A stretch of 64,000 nucleotides of DNA from Silene latifolia (taxonomy: Eukaryota > Streptophyta > Magnoliopsida > Caryophyllales > Caryophyllaceae), in contig NC_133534.1 of NCBI RefSeq assembly GCF_048544455.1, forward strand, positions 39,494,217-39,558,216, in the 5' to 3' direction. Under the pieces are notes generated by a model. The model ran no database searches. It saw only the letters and a list, made by a program, of their open reading frames with translations, and was not told the DNA's origin. Shown piece by piece: positions 25,448 through 36,554 of this stretch; the first letter of the stretch is position 1; the number at the start of each line of letters is the position of its first letter. Both the position numbers and the translations under genes were made by a program.

Positions 25448-27403
25448 ATGGAGTCTAGTTCTCTACCTTCTACCAGTACCACTCCTAGCCCGTCCTTGAG
25501 TGAGATGGTGGCCCCTGCTGTTGCCACCGCCTCCGCGTTAGTTACTACTGCAGCCCCAGTGTTTCTAGTTTCAGCTGCGGGTACAGTTTTTGCTCCAGCT
25601 AGCTCTGCTGCTAGCTCAGTTCAGGCTGCCACTTCCTCTACGGTCACCACCACTGCTAGCACTACTGCTAGTCTCTCTTCAGTGGTGACCACTGCAGCCA
25701 CTACCTCTACACCAGCCGCTACTTTCACTCCTATGGTGGACTCGCCAGCAGCCGCAGCTACTTTTAGAGCAGCCCTGGTCCCTCACACCGTCTCTGGACG
25801 GGCTACTACTTCGGGTTCCAGAGGCCGGGATCGTAGACAGTCTCGTTCTACGCCAGCTCCAGTCACTTCTACTGTCCCTTGTTCTTTGCTTCTACTCAGC
25901 ACGATCACGGTCAGGGGACACCTCCCTCGACTCTCACCCAGATTATCCGCAGGTACATTTTGTGAACGCTTTACATCGTACGAAATTTTATAACCTGCTA
26001 GGCTGTGTGCATGTTCCTTCCCGTTTTCTAGAGAAAACGGCACTTGTTAGACTCGGCATTTACGAGTCGGTTTGTGACTTACTGCGGGCCACGGGGATGG
26101 CCGGGCTCATCACTATGAGCGGCCGCACTTTTCTGGAGCTGAGCCTTGAGTTTCTCAGCTCCTTTACCTTCTCCTCAGGGGTACACGATGCTGACCCCGA
26201 TAGTTCTTCAGTGTCCTTCCGGTTGTTTAACCGGACCTTTCCGATGACCTTAGAGGAGTTTGGTAGGTTACTTGGACTTACCTCTACGGGCGCGGTTGCC
26301 GCCCCTAGGAGGGTCTACCGTCAGCTCTGGAGAGCCCTGGCCCACACCACTTTTCAGGAGCGAAAGCTCCAACAGGTCCACCTCCCCGCTGTCCGTTGTT
26401 TCCTTAGACTGATGGGGAGCACTATTTTCGGCCGAAAGGAGCCGAACAACATCACAAACACCGAGCTCTCCATCCTGGGCGGTTACCTGAACATCGACTG
26501 TGAGGGTCCCTTTACCCTCAACATAGCTTATTTGACCGCCCAGTACCTTCAAAGCCAGGGGAAGAAGGAGACGGGAACCATTGCCTGCGGTGGCATAGCC
26601 ACCATACTTGCCCGCTTCCTCATCCCCGTTTGGCCCCGTGACTTGCAGTACCTCCAGGGAGAGAGGCTACTGAGTCTGGACGCCATGCTTGCTCAGCATT
26701 GGCTTACCCCAGACTACCAGACTTGGAAGATTGACGGCTCCTTGTCTGTTGACTTACCTTGTGAGACTCTCCCCCGTCTAGAGCCCCTTCCTACTGTTGC
26801 TAGGGGCGCCCGACTGCCACCGTTGCCTAACCTTCTCCTTTCACTCCGACCTACTCCTGCTGCACCCGCCGCCAAGAAGCAGCGTCTTGAGACCGAGAGG
26901 GGTCCACACCTTCAGGGAGTGCTTAGCCGTCCAAGGCTACTCCCGTACCGACCCCTACTCCCACTACTACTACCACTCCTACTCCTACTCCCACTGCCAC
27001 TGACCAGACACAGACTCAGCCGGACCTACCGGCTACTTTTTTACTACCTCCTCCTTTTGTGGCGCCCGCGGTCCCGGACCAAGGGGGCGCCGTTTACGGT
27101 TTGTTGCATGATATTGTAGAGCGTCAGGCTCGTAGGGAGAGGGACATGGCTTTAGCCTTGCACCCTCTGTACGAGTACCACTTGAGGCGACACCGTCCGA
27201 TTCCAGAGGGTTGGCCACACCCTTCCTTCTACAGGTACCCACCTGAAGGGTACCCGGAGTCGGCTGACGAGGAGGAGGAGGACCCAGAGGTAGCAGTGGA
27301 GAGAGCTCGTGCTGAGGAGCGGAGGAGGAGAGCGAAGGAGAGAGATCCGGAGTACCGGGTGGAGGATGTCCGTGACAGCGACGCCGACGACGACGACGAG
27401 TAG
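25448..27403 (+). pseudogene. ATHILA ORF-1-like protein, frameshifted
   Basis: Translation starts MESSSLPSTSTTPSPSLSEM and continues as a long Ser/Thr/Ala-rich stretch. A frameshift near 25830-25870 leads into the conserved part, FVNALHRTKFYNLLG (about 25956) through TFLELSLEFLSSFTF and VSFRLFNRTFPMTLEEFG to WPRDLQYLQGERLL. This resembles the Arabidopsis ATHILA ORF-1 family (recalled as Pfam PF03078), whose function is unknown. A second shift near 26900-26950 leads through a Pro/Thr-rich linker to a basic-then-acidic tail ending DADDDDE at 27403. It is GC-richer than its surroundings. It sits downstream of protease where an envelope-like ORF would be expected. No signal peptide or clear membrane segment was seen. 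Confidence 0.65.
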
Positions 27404-29098
27404 CTACTGGTCTACTCACTTCCCCAGTTTTCTGGCTGGTTTGGGGAAGTTCGTGTTTTGTATGTATCTCTTACTCTTCTATTTTGTCTCCTTTTATTTA
27501 TAGTTTTTATTTGCTTTTTGGTTGTATATTCCCGTTCCCCTGTATATATCTGCTGGTGTGTGCTGGAGGACAACGAGGGCGTTGTCCGTTTTAGTTTGGG
27601 GAGGGTATTGCATCCTTTTGAGTCTGCATTTGCATTTGTTTTTGCATTCACGTTTATTTTTCAGCTTGCATTGTTGTTTATTTCCAAAAAAAAAAATCAT
27701 AAAAATCCAAAAAAAATTTAGAAAATTTCAAAAATTCAAAGAAATTCACGTTTATTTTTGCATATAGGTTGAGTCAGAACGATAGATTTCCGTGATGATA
27801 ATGCACTATAACTTGTCTTTTTACTTGAGCCTTGCACTTTATTGATAGTTATTAGCTTTGCCATACGCATAGTCTACGAGTTCATGTTCAAATATAGCTG
27901 ACTGTTTAGACTTGACCTGATAAAATGGCAAACTACTTGAAAAATTCTGAGTTTTAGAGCCAATACTGGTGACATTCATGACCAGTTCATTAGGAATTGA
28001 GATTAGTACTCCTTGCATAGCATGTTTATCATTTTTGCACTTTTATGACATTCAATTTCGAGTCAAATGCACATATTCGGGTTTGTGGTTGGTGTCACAT
28101 GCAGGGAGGTGCTTGCAAATTTCCCTTTCTTTATATTTTTCATCCATTTAGCTTCACATAAGCCAAAATTTGCTCTTTTGACCCATTAGCTACATTCCAA
28201 ATTAAGCCTGCCTAGTCAAGCTAGTTAGTATGTTCTTTTAGGTATGAGTTTTCCGGTTGCACTTTGGCCCGTATTTCTTTGTTGGAGTTGTTGGAAAATT
28301 GAGGAAGGAGGAAAAGAAAAAAAAAAGAATTGAAAAAGAAGAAAAAAATGAGAAAAACGTGAAATTGAAAAAAAATGAAAAAAAGAATGAGAAGCTGGAA
28401 ACGTGAACAAAAAGAAGAAAGAAAGAAAAAGAAGTTTGAAAAAAAAAGAATTGCTTTGTTTCAGTTAGTTATTTCAGACAGTGCTTTTTGTGACTGTCTG
28501 ACTCCTCCATTCTTATTCCATATTTTTGAGGAGAGTGTGTTTGAGTGTAGTGAGTTGTGTGCCAAATGAAGGGCACTTGTGGTTGATTTTTCAGTCAGTT
28601 GAGATTCGGATGGTTTATTATGGTCCTGTTAGGAACTAGCTTGACGCTTTTACCTCCACATTACCATAACATGTTTTGCCTTTTCTCACCTGAACCTCAC
28701 TATTCGCAAACTATTTGTAAGCCCTCGGCTGTGACGGACATTATTGGTTGGAGTGTGTGCATTAATACTTGAATTGTCTTTCATTTTTGTTGCATGCATG
28801 CTATGTAGGTCGCAGTTAAGTGAGTGACTGTCTTCCCTTCTCTCTTATACTTATGCATTCACCCTTTGCTTCATGAGAGAAGAGTGACCACGAGAGAGTC
28901 CGATTTTGTTGGTCTTGCAAAGTCGATAGGTTGGCTATATTTCTGAATAGCTTATAACTCGTTTGCGTACTGACTGCTTAGCTTTAACTGTTAGTTTTTG
29001 CTGCATTAAATTGGTTCAAGTAGACAAGTTAAGCTAGCTCTGAGTTATCATTTCCGTTCCATTTGTTTAGTTTTGAGTTTACTCAAGGACAAGTAAAG
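27404..29098 (+). other. Long non-coding 3' region of the Athila-like element
   Basis: This contains a purine run TTTGGGGAGGG (about 27595) resembling a second polypurine tract, an A-rich stretch (27686-27750) and a purine-rich tract (28290-28450). ORFs across it are low complexity and not supported. No gene is seen. Confidence 0.6.
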
Positions 29099-29116
29099 GT
29101 TCGGTTTGGGGAGATT
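29099..29116 (+). promoter_or_regulatory. Polypurine tract before the 3' LTR of the Athila-like element
   Basis: GGTTCGGTTTGGGGAGATT directly precedes the LTR start TGATACGTG at 29117. It is the expected primer for plus-strand DNA synthesis. Confidence 0.7.
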
Positions 29117-30598
29117 TGATACGTGCATAATATATAGTCTTTTTAGCCTATTTCAGCACGTATTTCTATGAATTTTTATACTGTTTTTATAGTATTTTGC
29201 CCCGAATTGGCTACTTTCGTTCGTTTTGTCCATTTTGTAGAAATGAACGCGAAAGTAGTGGAATCGTACTCTTTTTCGTCCTTTTTGCATGCATTTAGAG
29301 GAGACGAGATTTTTCTTGGGTGAGATACTGCACTTGAAAGCGTCGTGGCACGGATTACGAGGCATTTAGGCGCGAACTTGAGCTGAAATGAAGACCAAGA
29401 ACTCGATCGAGCAGTTTAATCACTCGATCGAGTGATTTTTACGTCCCGGGGTGGTCAATCGAGTAGAATTCTACTCGATCCTTAGCTTGCAGAAAGACCA
29501 GTTACTCGATCGAGTAACAATCTACTCGATCGAGTAGATTTGCTGAGGTGTTTGCTCGATCGAGTGGTTTTAATCCACTCGATCGAGTGGTTTTGCTGTT
29601 ATGGGCTTCTGAACAGCCCGTGTGTTGTTTATTTTCGCTAAACTTAATTACTTTGCTATTTAAGCACGCTTTACTAGGTCATTAGGATCTATCTTTCATT
29701 ATCAAAAACTTCCTACTGAAAACTTTGTTACGTTGCTTTTCTCTTCACTGTAACCTTGCTCTCGGATCTATTTTCGCTCGGATTTTGTGTTCTTTACGCC
29801 GGAATTCGCACGATTGTAATCTTTTCTCTTCCCTTATTAATAGTTAATCATTTGTTGCTTTAATCATTGTTCTATTTCGATTATTCTTCTGCCCTAATTT
29901 ACTTTTATGCGATTTATTGTTTATTTCATAATGTTTACTGCTGAAAAATTATCTGCTGTTAGTTTAATTAGCGACATGAGTAGCTAAACCTCTTTCATGT
30001 TGGGATTAGGGGATCTGCGGTAGGAAAGTGACGATGTAGTAGATGAAACAGATGAATTAATTACAAGACTCTGTCACCATAGCAATTTAATTGTATTTAT
30101 TCGACTTAGTTGAGTGCACGCTTCTGAGTCAACCTTTAATCTGGCTAAAATTAATCCTAGATCGAAAGATTAGACTAAATAGGCCTGCTATGAACAGTAG
30201 ACTACCCTGACGAGAATGAAAGTTAAGTTAGTGGTATTTTAGGATAGAAAGTGGACCGAGAGGACCTTTCCCATATCCGTCTTACATTAATTCATCTGAG
30301 TCATTTACAGCTGAGTCACTGGACTGCCGTAGTGAACCGAAATCCTGACATGTCCATCTTTATCTGATAGTTAAAACTCATTTTCTACCTTTACTGCTCT
30401 TGCCCTTTAATTCTCCTTCCTTTAAAACTCGTAGTTTAGATAACAATTCAAACAACCCCCCCCCCCCCCCCCCCATTTATGACCAAATAGACGGACTTCT
30501 ACAAATATCTTGCCTCCCTGTGGAGATCGACCTGACTTCCCTAGCTATATAGTAAGTTTAGTTAGTTTATTTTTGACAGGTACACGACAGACGTGTCA
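29117..30598 (+). repeat. 3' LTR of the Athila-like element
   Basis: This 1482-bp LTR is uninterrupted. It carries the palindrome array (29402-29598), the empty LARD target (about 29820-29830) and a poly-C run at 30456-30474 (19 C against 7 in the 5' LTR). The duplicated target ACCAC follows at 30599-30603. Confidence 0.92.
29402..29598. repeat. CTCGATCGAG palindrome array in the 3' LTR
   Basis: This is the counterpart of 2172-2366 with the same order of motifs. One copy is degraded from GTCGATCGAG to GTCAATCGAG, a CpG-type transition. Confidence 0.85.
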
Positions 30599-30603
30599 AC
30601 CAC

Positions 30604-31076
30604 CATGAATTTGTCCAAGTACGGACTAAACACCCTATTCATGAGATCTATGAAAGCGGACGGTGCATTTTTAACCCAAATGGCATCACTACGAACTCAT
30701 AATGCTCGTACCTTTATCTAAATGCGGTCTTTAGGTTATCCTCATCTTTGATCTTTAATTGGTGATAGCCCAATCGTAGAACAATCTTTAAAAATACTCC
30801 GGCTCCACTAAGTTGGTCAAACAAATCATCGATCCTTGGTAGAGGCTACTTGTTCTTGACGGTGACATTATTCAACACCCTATAATCGATGTATAGCCTC
30901 AAGGTTTCGTCCTTCTTCTTTACAAATAGAACCGGTGCTCCCCATGGTGAAACACTCGGTCTAATATAACCCTTATCCGCCAATTCCCAAATTTGCTTCT
31001 TCAATTCCTCCAACTCTTTTGGACCCATCCGGTACGGGGCCTTAGAGATCGGTCCCGCACCCGGTTTCAAGTCCAC
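30604..31076 (-). pseudogene. Ty3/gypsy reverse transcriptase, N-terminal half
   Basis: Minus-strand translation starts [17 protein letters not shown] and continues [13 protein letters not shown]-like, [20 protein letters not shown] and [12 protein letters not shown], the classic start of a gypsy RT. After KNK a TAG replaces the usual Tyr, and [12 protein letters not shown] then continues in the same frame. The remainder up to 30604 is recognisable but frameshifted. The second half, with the catalytic IDD, is at 1611-1884 on the far side of the Athila-like insertion. Confidence 0.85.
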
Positions 31077-31166
31077 TCTGAATTCTACTTCTCTTGGAGG
31101 AGGTAATCTGGGTAACTTCTTCGGAAATATATCCTCAAGGTCTCTAACTACCGGTATCTCTTGAGC

Positions 31167-31679
31167 TTACAGTCTTTCCATGCTAGTGTCCCATACATGA
31201 CACAAGAGCATAGGGTAACCCTTCTTCAAACATGTCTTTAAAGTCATCACCGAAACTAGTTTCACTTTTGGTTTGACTAAGTAACCTTTGTATGACACTC
31301 TAGCACATTTGGGTCCTTTCAAAGCGATTTTCTTTTGATAGCAATCTATATTGACTTTGTGTCTACTTAGCAAATCCATCCCTAGGATTACTTCAAATCC
31401 CTCTAAAGGAAGATCAAAGAGGTTTACCGAAAAGTTGGTTTCATGTACTATGACCGACACCTCCTTATACACTTTTGAACATATGATGGACTATCCTGAA
31501 GATAAGGACACATCGTCATTGGCTAGTTCTCCCTCCCCCAAACCTAGGGTTAACACATGACTCTTAGACACAAAAGAATGAGTGGCCTCCGAGTCAAATA
31601 AAATGAAACAAGGATGAGAATTGATAAGGAATGTACCGGAGACAACGTGGGCATCCTCTTCGGCGCTCTTCTTATCCAT
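31167..31679 (-). pseudogene. Ty3/gypsy aspartic protease, decayed
   Basis: Two minus-strand pieces are seen. The first (31491-31679) has GTFLINSHPCFILFDSEATHSFVS, in which the active-site DSGATHSF has become DSEATHSF, so the catalytic glycine is lost. The second (31167-31472) has NLFDLPLEGFEVILGMDLLS and the following segment, typical of the protease C-terminal half. A frameshift separates them near 31480. The domain sits between gag (right) and RT (left), as expected. Confidence 0.82.
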
Positions 31680-32840
31680 GGCAAAGAGTTTGCCAATAGA
31701 CTTGAGTTCACCTTGTACCGTGCTTGCCTATTGGGCTGGCCTACTCCCCGAAGCATTGTCTCCTGCGAAGCTTGTTGCTCTAGATGGAGCTCCCAGGTTG
31801 AAATTTCCCCGATTGTTGCCACCATTGAAAGTGGAGTTAGTATTCCTCGGGTTGCTCTATGCCCCCGAATTCCGGTTGTTGGTCCCGCTTTGAGAAGGAG
31901 TGAAGTAGGAGTTTCCTTGCCCGAACCTCCGGTTGGGCCCTTTTTGGGTGCTAGTACACTCCACTTTCATGTGGCCGAGGCCACCACAATTGTAGCACCT
32001 TAATCCTCCTCCTTCACTCGCGGCTCTACCTCCGTAGCCACCTGATCTTTCATAGCCACGTGTTGGTGCTCCTCCAGAGTAGGACCTAGCTTGATTGAAG
32101 TGAGACTTCTTGGGTTGATATCATCCACCTTCACTTTCGGTCTTTCTTTTCTCCCCGGACCTCTCCTTAGCATCCTTGATCATATCGAGTAGCCTCTCCG
32201 TGTTTCCGGCCCTAGCATAAACCTCTTTCATACTTGACACTTCTCCGGGTGGGAGCTTCTCTAGGATCTAGATGGTCAATCCTCCCTCAAATTTGATAGC
32301 CAATTGTGATTGGCTAAGGTGGAGGTCTTCCACATAAGTAGCTAGCTCGTTGAAATGGATGTAGTAATCTTGTACCGTCATAGCATCGGTCATAACAAAT
32401 CGGTCGAACTCCGCCAGGGATTTGCATCTCACATGTTCGAGGATGAACTCATTTCTCATTTCCACCTTGAAGTCGGTCCAAGGGATGGCGGCCTCGCCTT
32501 TCTCCTCTTAGAAGTCTCTCATTGCGTCCATTTCTTTGTACCACCATCCACCCGCAAGACCTCTCAAGTAGAAGGCAGCTTGCTCCACTTTAAGCTCTTC
32601 GGGGCACCTTACCAACTCAAACACGTTTTCCATTTCCCTTATCCAATCACTAAAGAGACAAGGTTACCCCACCCCAAGGTACTTGGTGGGGCGCTGGCGC
32701 GAGATGGCAGTGCTCACAGCGGAGGCATCTATTGCCGCATCTCTCTCCCTAGTGACATTTCTAAGGACCTCGGTGAGGGCCTCGTTTTGAGAAATGAGCC
32801 GCTCTATTTCTTCCTTGGACACGCAGGGTGGAGGTGAAGG
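31680..32840 (-). pseudogene. Ty3/gypsy gag, decayed
   Basis: Minus-strand fragments carry a capsid segment, FILEHVRCKSLAEFDRF with MTVQDYYIHFNELATY (32268-32465), which matches the retrotrans_gag pattern of a tract followed by M-T-V-x-x-Y. A CCHC zinc knuckle, C-YN-C-GGLG-H-MKVE-C, lies at 31956-31997 with perfect C-x2-C-x4-H-x4-C spacing. Several frameshifts and stops interrupt it. The knuckle would bind packaged RNA. Confidence 0.75.
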
Positions 32841-33644
32841 AGTCCTTGCATGGGTTCTCGGCAGTATGTCTCTTCAATAAGTGTAACAAACGTCAATACA
32901 TGCTCCGAAATAAGAGGCAAAGGGTATTGACCACTATACAGGTCTACTCGATCGAGTGTGGAATGTCACTTGGTCGAGTGGTGAGCCCACTTGGTCGAGT
33001 GGTGTCCCACTCGGTCGAGTGCCTCATCGTATAGAATGTTTCCAGAAATCCCTCCATGGTCCACTCGGTCGAGTGGTCCTATCACTCGGTCGAGTGTCAC
33101 TACAGGAGGTTCATAGAGTGTGGAAAGGCATCGACTCGGTCGAGTGGCAGGGACACTCGGTCGAGTGCCTTCTAGTCGACCGAGACCCTTCTTCCACTTG
33201 ACCGAGTACACATCATATGAGCTATTTATCCATCCCAACTCACACAAGTCCACATATAACCCTAATTACATGTTCATAAATACAAGTACAGAGAAAAGTA
33301 TAGGCATAGATACAACATACAACTCACATATGACGATACTAGCATGTATGCTTACATCTATACATCCAACACATCCTTCTCAAATTTTTACAACCAACAA
33401 CCATATTATCATATAAGATATCACTAAGCATGTAATAAATCCACAACACCAAACAAGGAATATGCAACAATCACATGCACCAAATACGCCTCATTACCCA
33501 CGCGTAGTGACCGACTTAAGTTAAGAGGGCAAGGGCACAACCTTGGGACGACTCCCAAGCTTGTCACAAGTTCTCTATGACTCAAACTGAGTTCATTTTA
33601 GATTGACTCGCCCTAGTTCATTGGTTCATTGGTTTAGGCTCCAA
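32841..33644 (-). other. 5' leader of the Ty3/gypsy element with CTCGGTCGAG array
   Basis: This is non-coding sequence between the primer site and gag. The array at 32945-33206 contains about ten copies of (A/C)TCG(G/A)TCGAG(T), mostly the CTCGGTCGAG form, spaced roughly 20-30 bp apart. The rest (33210-33640) is AT-rich with no gene seen. Confidence 0.7.
32945..33206. repeat. CTCGGTCGAG near-palindrome array, leader of the Ty3/gypsy element
   Basis: The copies are mostly CACTCGGTCGAGTG, one base away from the perfect palindrome seen in the Athila-like element. The first copy (about 32946) is the perfect CTCGATCGAG form. Similar copies recur in this element's own LTR at 35213-35405. Confidence 0.82.
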
Positions 33645-33666
33645 AACTGTTGCTCTGATACCACTT
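33645..33666 (-). promoter_or_regulatory. Primer binding site, tRNA-Met type
   Basis: The reverse complement reads TGGTATCAGAGCAAC, immediately inside the LTR. It matches the 3' end of initiator tRNA-Met used by many plant LTR elements. Confidence 0.85.
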
Positions 33667-35437
33667 TGTAACACCCCCATAAGTAGGGACCCTTTCTTCT
33701 AGGCATTCCCAACACATGGAGGCATTACAAGACTTGGTATCCCAAGCTTGTAGTGAGAACAATCAAGTAAAGAAGTACTTAACATAATTTAAATAGATAA
33801 GTTGTAGTTAGTTAAGATGGTTACGAGTTTGGGGGATGTAAATACCATCCCATTAATACAATCCAATTGAAATAAGGAGTTTAAATGTCAAAAACTAAGA
33901 TAAGTGCGAGTGATGATAACTAAGAAGACCGCTCCCAAGCCCTCGATTCAAGCATGCAAACCTGTCAACACTGCTCCCCATATGGGCGGAAAGCACCATA
34001 TGGTTCACCACAGACATTTAAACCCAAGTGTTAGCTTAACGATATAAATGTTCAATGAATGCAATAACTAAGCCTACTTACTCATGTGACAATGCAAAGG
34101 CAATAACCAACATTCTAACAAGGTGTGAAATACATGAAAGTCATCCTCCAACATATATCTCCACAACCGGTGACCGGGACACGCCCACGATGCAAGAACC
34201 AACACAAGGTACTCGGAACATGTTTGTGGTACCAGGCCCGAGTGCGACTCGAGTCCCCTGCCAGATGTCGTGCATCAACCACACGAGTCCCTCCATAACC
34301 GAAGTACTAAATGTACACATCCCCCTTGGAGTGGGAAACTCCTAGGGTGACTTGAGCGGAAGACGGTTTCCCACCCGTCTTCCATCTCCAAAATCATAAC
34401 CAGCAATCCTCTAATATCCTCCATTGTCAACCACACCATAAATAAGCCAAACAAGGCCAACCAAAATAACTATGCAACCATATCAACACAACAAGTATAA
34501 TCATGCTCAATTTTTCATTAATTCATTTCTTCTCATTTAATTGCTCTTTAACATGGTATAATACAATGTAACCAACCTTGTGACAATTCACCATTATTAC
34601 CTTCACATAATTATCATAAAGTCATATTATGTAATAAACCCTAATTATCAAAACATGTTATAATGCAACTACCATGAGACAAATGTAATTAATGACTATA
34701 AATTCACAATTAAACACCTATTTCATTATAGCTAAGTAGAGAAAACTCTTACCTCAAGCTTATCTTGCCAAATCCTCAAGCTAGCCACTAGAAGTGCTCC
34801 TCAATAAAGCTTCCTACACATTTAGTTACTACATTAATTACCATAATCCACCATAATAACTATACTAATTAAACCCCTTATTTACCCATCTTAATTCCAT
34901 AATATAATTAATTAGATTATAACTACTAATGATAAATTAAGGTAAATAACATAAGATTAGGGGAAATAAAACACAAACCGACTTACAAAAGATGGATGAA
35001 CAAGAAGGAAGGAAATGATAGGAAATCTTCACTTGGGGAGGCTAAGGTTTAGAGAGGATTGTTAGGTGAATATTCTAGAGAGATCTTTGGGAGTGTAGAG
35101 AGTGGTGGGAAAAGGGTTATAAAAGGTTTTGGGGTAGAAATATGAAAAGATAATCCTTGAAAGCGACCTCCCACCAAACAAAACTTCTCGTATTAAGCTG
35201 AACTCAACCGGCACTCGGTCGAGTGGGCGGTCCACTCGATCGAGTGGGAGCTCCACTCGGTCGATTGGATGGTCACTCAGTCGAGTGGATGGTCACTCGG
35301 TCGAGTGACCACCTTTCCAGACTTTCAGCCTACGGCCAAAGCGTACTCGGTCCTCCACTCGGTCGAGTGGAGCTGCACTCAGCCGAATGGACCCTTTACT
35401 CGGTCATGTGCAGACTTTATAAATGCGAGGTATTATA
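33667..35437 (-). repeat. 5' LTR of the Ty3/gypsy element
   Basis: The inner end is fixed by the primer site (TGTAACACCCCC on the plus strand). The outer end is inferred: the reverse complement TATAATACCTCGC looks like an LTR start TGTAATACC with one G-to-A change. That gives 1771 bp. The partner LTR is off the window, so neither the outer boundary nor the target duplication can be confirmed. A palindrome array lies near the outer end. Confidence 0.65.
35213..35405. repeat. CTCGGTCGAG array in the Ty3/gypsy LTR
   Basis: About seven copies of CTCGGTCGAGTG or close variants lie in 190 bp near the upstream end of this LTR. Decayed copies such as CTCAGCCGAATG occur at the end. Confidence 0.8.
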
Positions 35438-36551
35438 ATATGTTTGATTGTTCTTTCGATTTTCATACAATTGAATGTATAAGAAACGAATCTAAGTACT
35501 ATTATCCTTTAATAAAGAAATGATTGCAATATAGAACACAAATTTTCAAAACGATTTTCGAAATGCAAAACAAAACGCTTAATGGATTAAGATATAAAGT
35601 GTTGACTCAATTTGTTTGTAAAAGAAATTTTATAGCTCAAAAAGTTGAGTTTAAAAGAATGATAAAACCTAGTATTTATAGTAGATAAGGAAATCTAGGT
35701 CTTATGCAAAACCCCAGAGTGTCGTCACAAGTCACTTGAATTGTTTAACAAGAAGGCAATCTTTATCTTCTATCTTTGCAACAATATTATTCTATAAGAT
35801 AGGAAAGAATATAACTTAATAATATAAAAGAGATTTAACATATCTCTAATCAAATATTATCCAAGATTTATTCTAATCCTAAACTTTTACAAGGGTTTAT
35901 CGTGTGGAAGGCAACGACTCATAAGCCCATGATCCACAATTAACGAAACCCTAGTTTAGAATATTAGGTTACTTATAATATATTAGGGTTTAAGATAAAT
36001 AGTTTACAAAACCCTAGATAGCATTTTGCAACAACTCATAAGTTGTTTTGCTAACCATTTGGGAAATCATAAACTCGGTTGATCTAATTAGGATCAACGA
36101 TCTCATTCTACTATAAATATTTTCTCTTTGAAAGATTTAAACTTTGAAACATGTAAATTTGATTTTTAAAACCAAAAAATCATATTTTATATTTCAGCTC
36201 AAAGTTATAGCTAAATACCTATAACTTTGAGTCTCGTAGGCGAGGTTATAGCTGAACAGCTATAATATTACTTACCAAAATCACATCTTAAAATAACGCT
36301 AAGGAAATACGACCTATACTATCTAATCTTCCTGGAGATTTTCAGTATGCGGTTCATATCTTCATTTTAATCACAAGCTTTTCAACATGAACTTATCTTG
36401 AGCTTTCTTCAATACTTGAAACTTGTTCTTGATACTTTCTCAAATAACTTTGAAGTCGTAACTAAGTCATTCATAACTTTACTTCAACAATCTTCAATGT
36501 TATAGTTAGATCAACTATAACTTTGCTTGTCAAAGTGTGACCATGTCTAAT
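35438..36551. other. AT-rich spacer between the two nested blocks
   Basis: No coding sequence, RNA gene or transposon end was recognised. A short palindromic phrase around 36195-36270 repeats TATAACTTTGAG and GCTATAA units. It may be host DNA or an old unrecognised repeat. Confidence 0.4.
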
Positions 36552-36554
36552 CTA

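Larger units (their letters stand above)
1890..30598 (+). mobile_element. Athila-like Ty3/gypsy retrotransposon with two nested LARD-like insertions
   Basis: Both LTRs begin TGATACGTGCATAATATATAG and end GACGTGTCA. A 5-bp target duplication ACCAC flanks the element. A primer site resembling the tRNA-Asp complement follows the 5' LTR and a purine-rich tract precedes the 3' LTR. Without insertions the LTRs are 1470 and 1482 bp. The 12-bp difference is entirely a poly-C run (7 against 19), and only about two dozen substitutions are visible by eye, so the insertion is fairly young. Coding content is gag plus protease (12272-24024) and an ATHILA ORF-1-like protein (25448-27403). RT, RNase H and integrase are absent, so movement would need proteins from a relative. 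Assignment to the Athila group rests on the primer site, protease sequence and ORF-1-like protein. Confidence 0.88.
1..35437 (-). mobile_element. Decayed Ty3/gypsy element (chromovirus-like), oldest layer of the left block
   Basis: The element reads on the minus strand. From right to left it shows a 5' LTR (33667-35437), a tRNA-Met primer site, a leader, gag with a zinc knuckle, protease, the first part of reverse transcriptase, then (after a 28.7-kb insertion at 1890-30598) the rest of reverse transcriptase, RNase H and integrase. Its 3' LTR lies beyond position 1. Protease, RT, RNase H, integrase is the Ty3/gypsy gene order. Stops and frameshifts run through all domains, so it is dead. Assignment to the chromovirus (Tekay/Del-like) side rests on the long LTR starting near TGTAAYACC and the Met primer. 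The chromodomain region is outside the window, so the lineage is tentative. Confidence 0.85.

Noticed and set aside
28225-28569. Lys-rich and Phe-rich ORFs in the Athila 3' region
   Set aside because: They are readings of a purine-rich low-complexity tract on both strands.
36195-36270. Possible foldback of TATAACTTTGAG units
   Set aside because: Arms are short and interrupted, and no clear stem comparable to that at 59929-60005 could be drawn.
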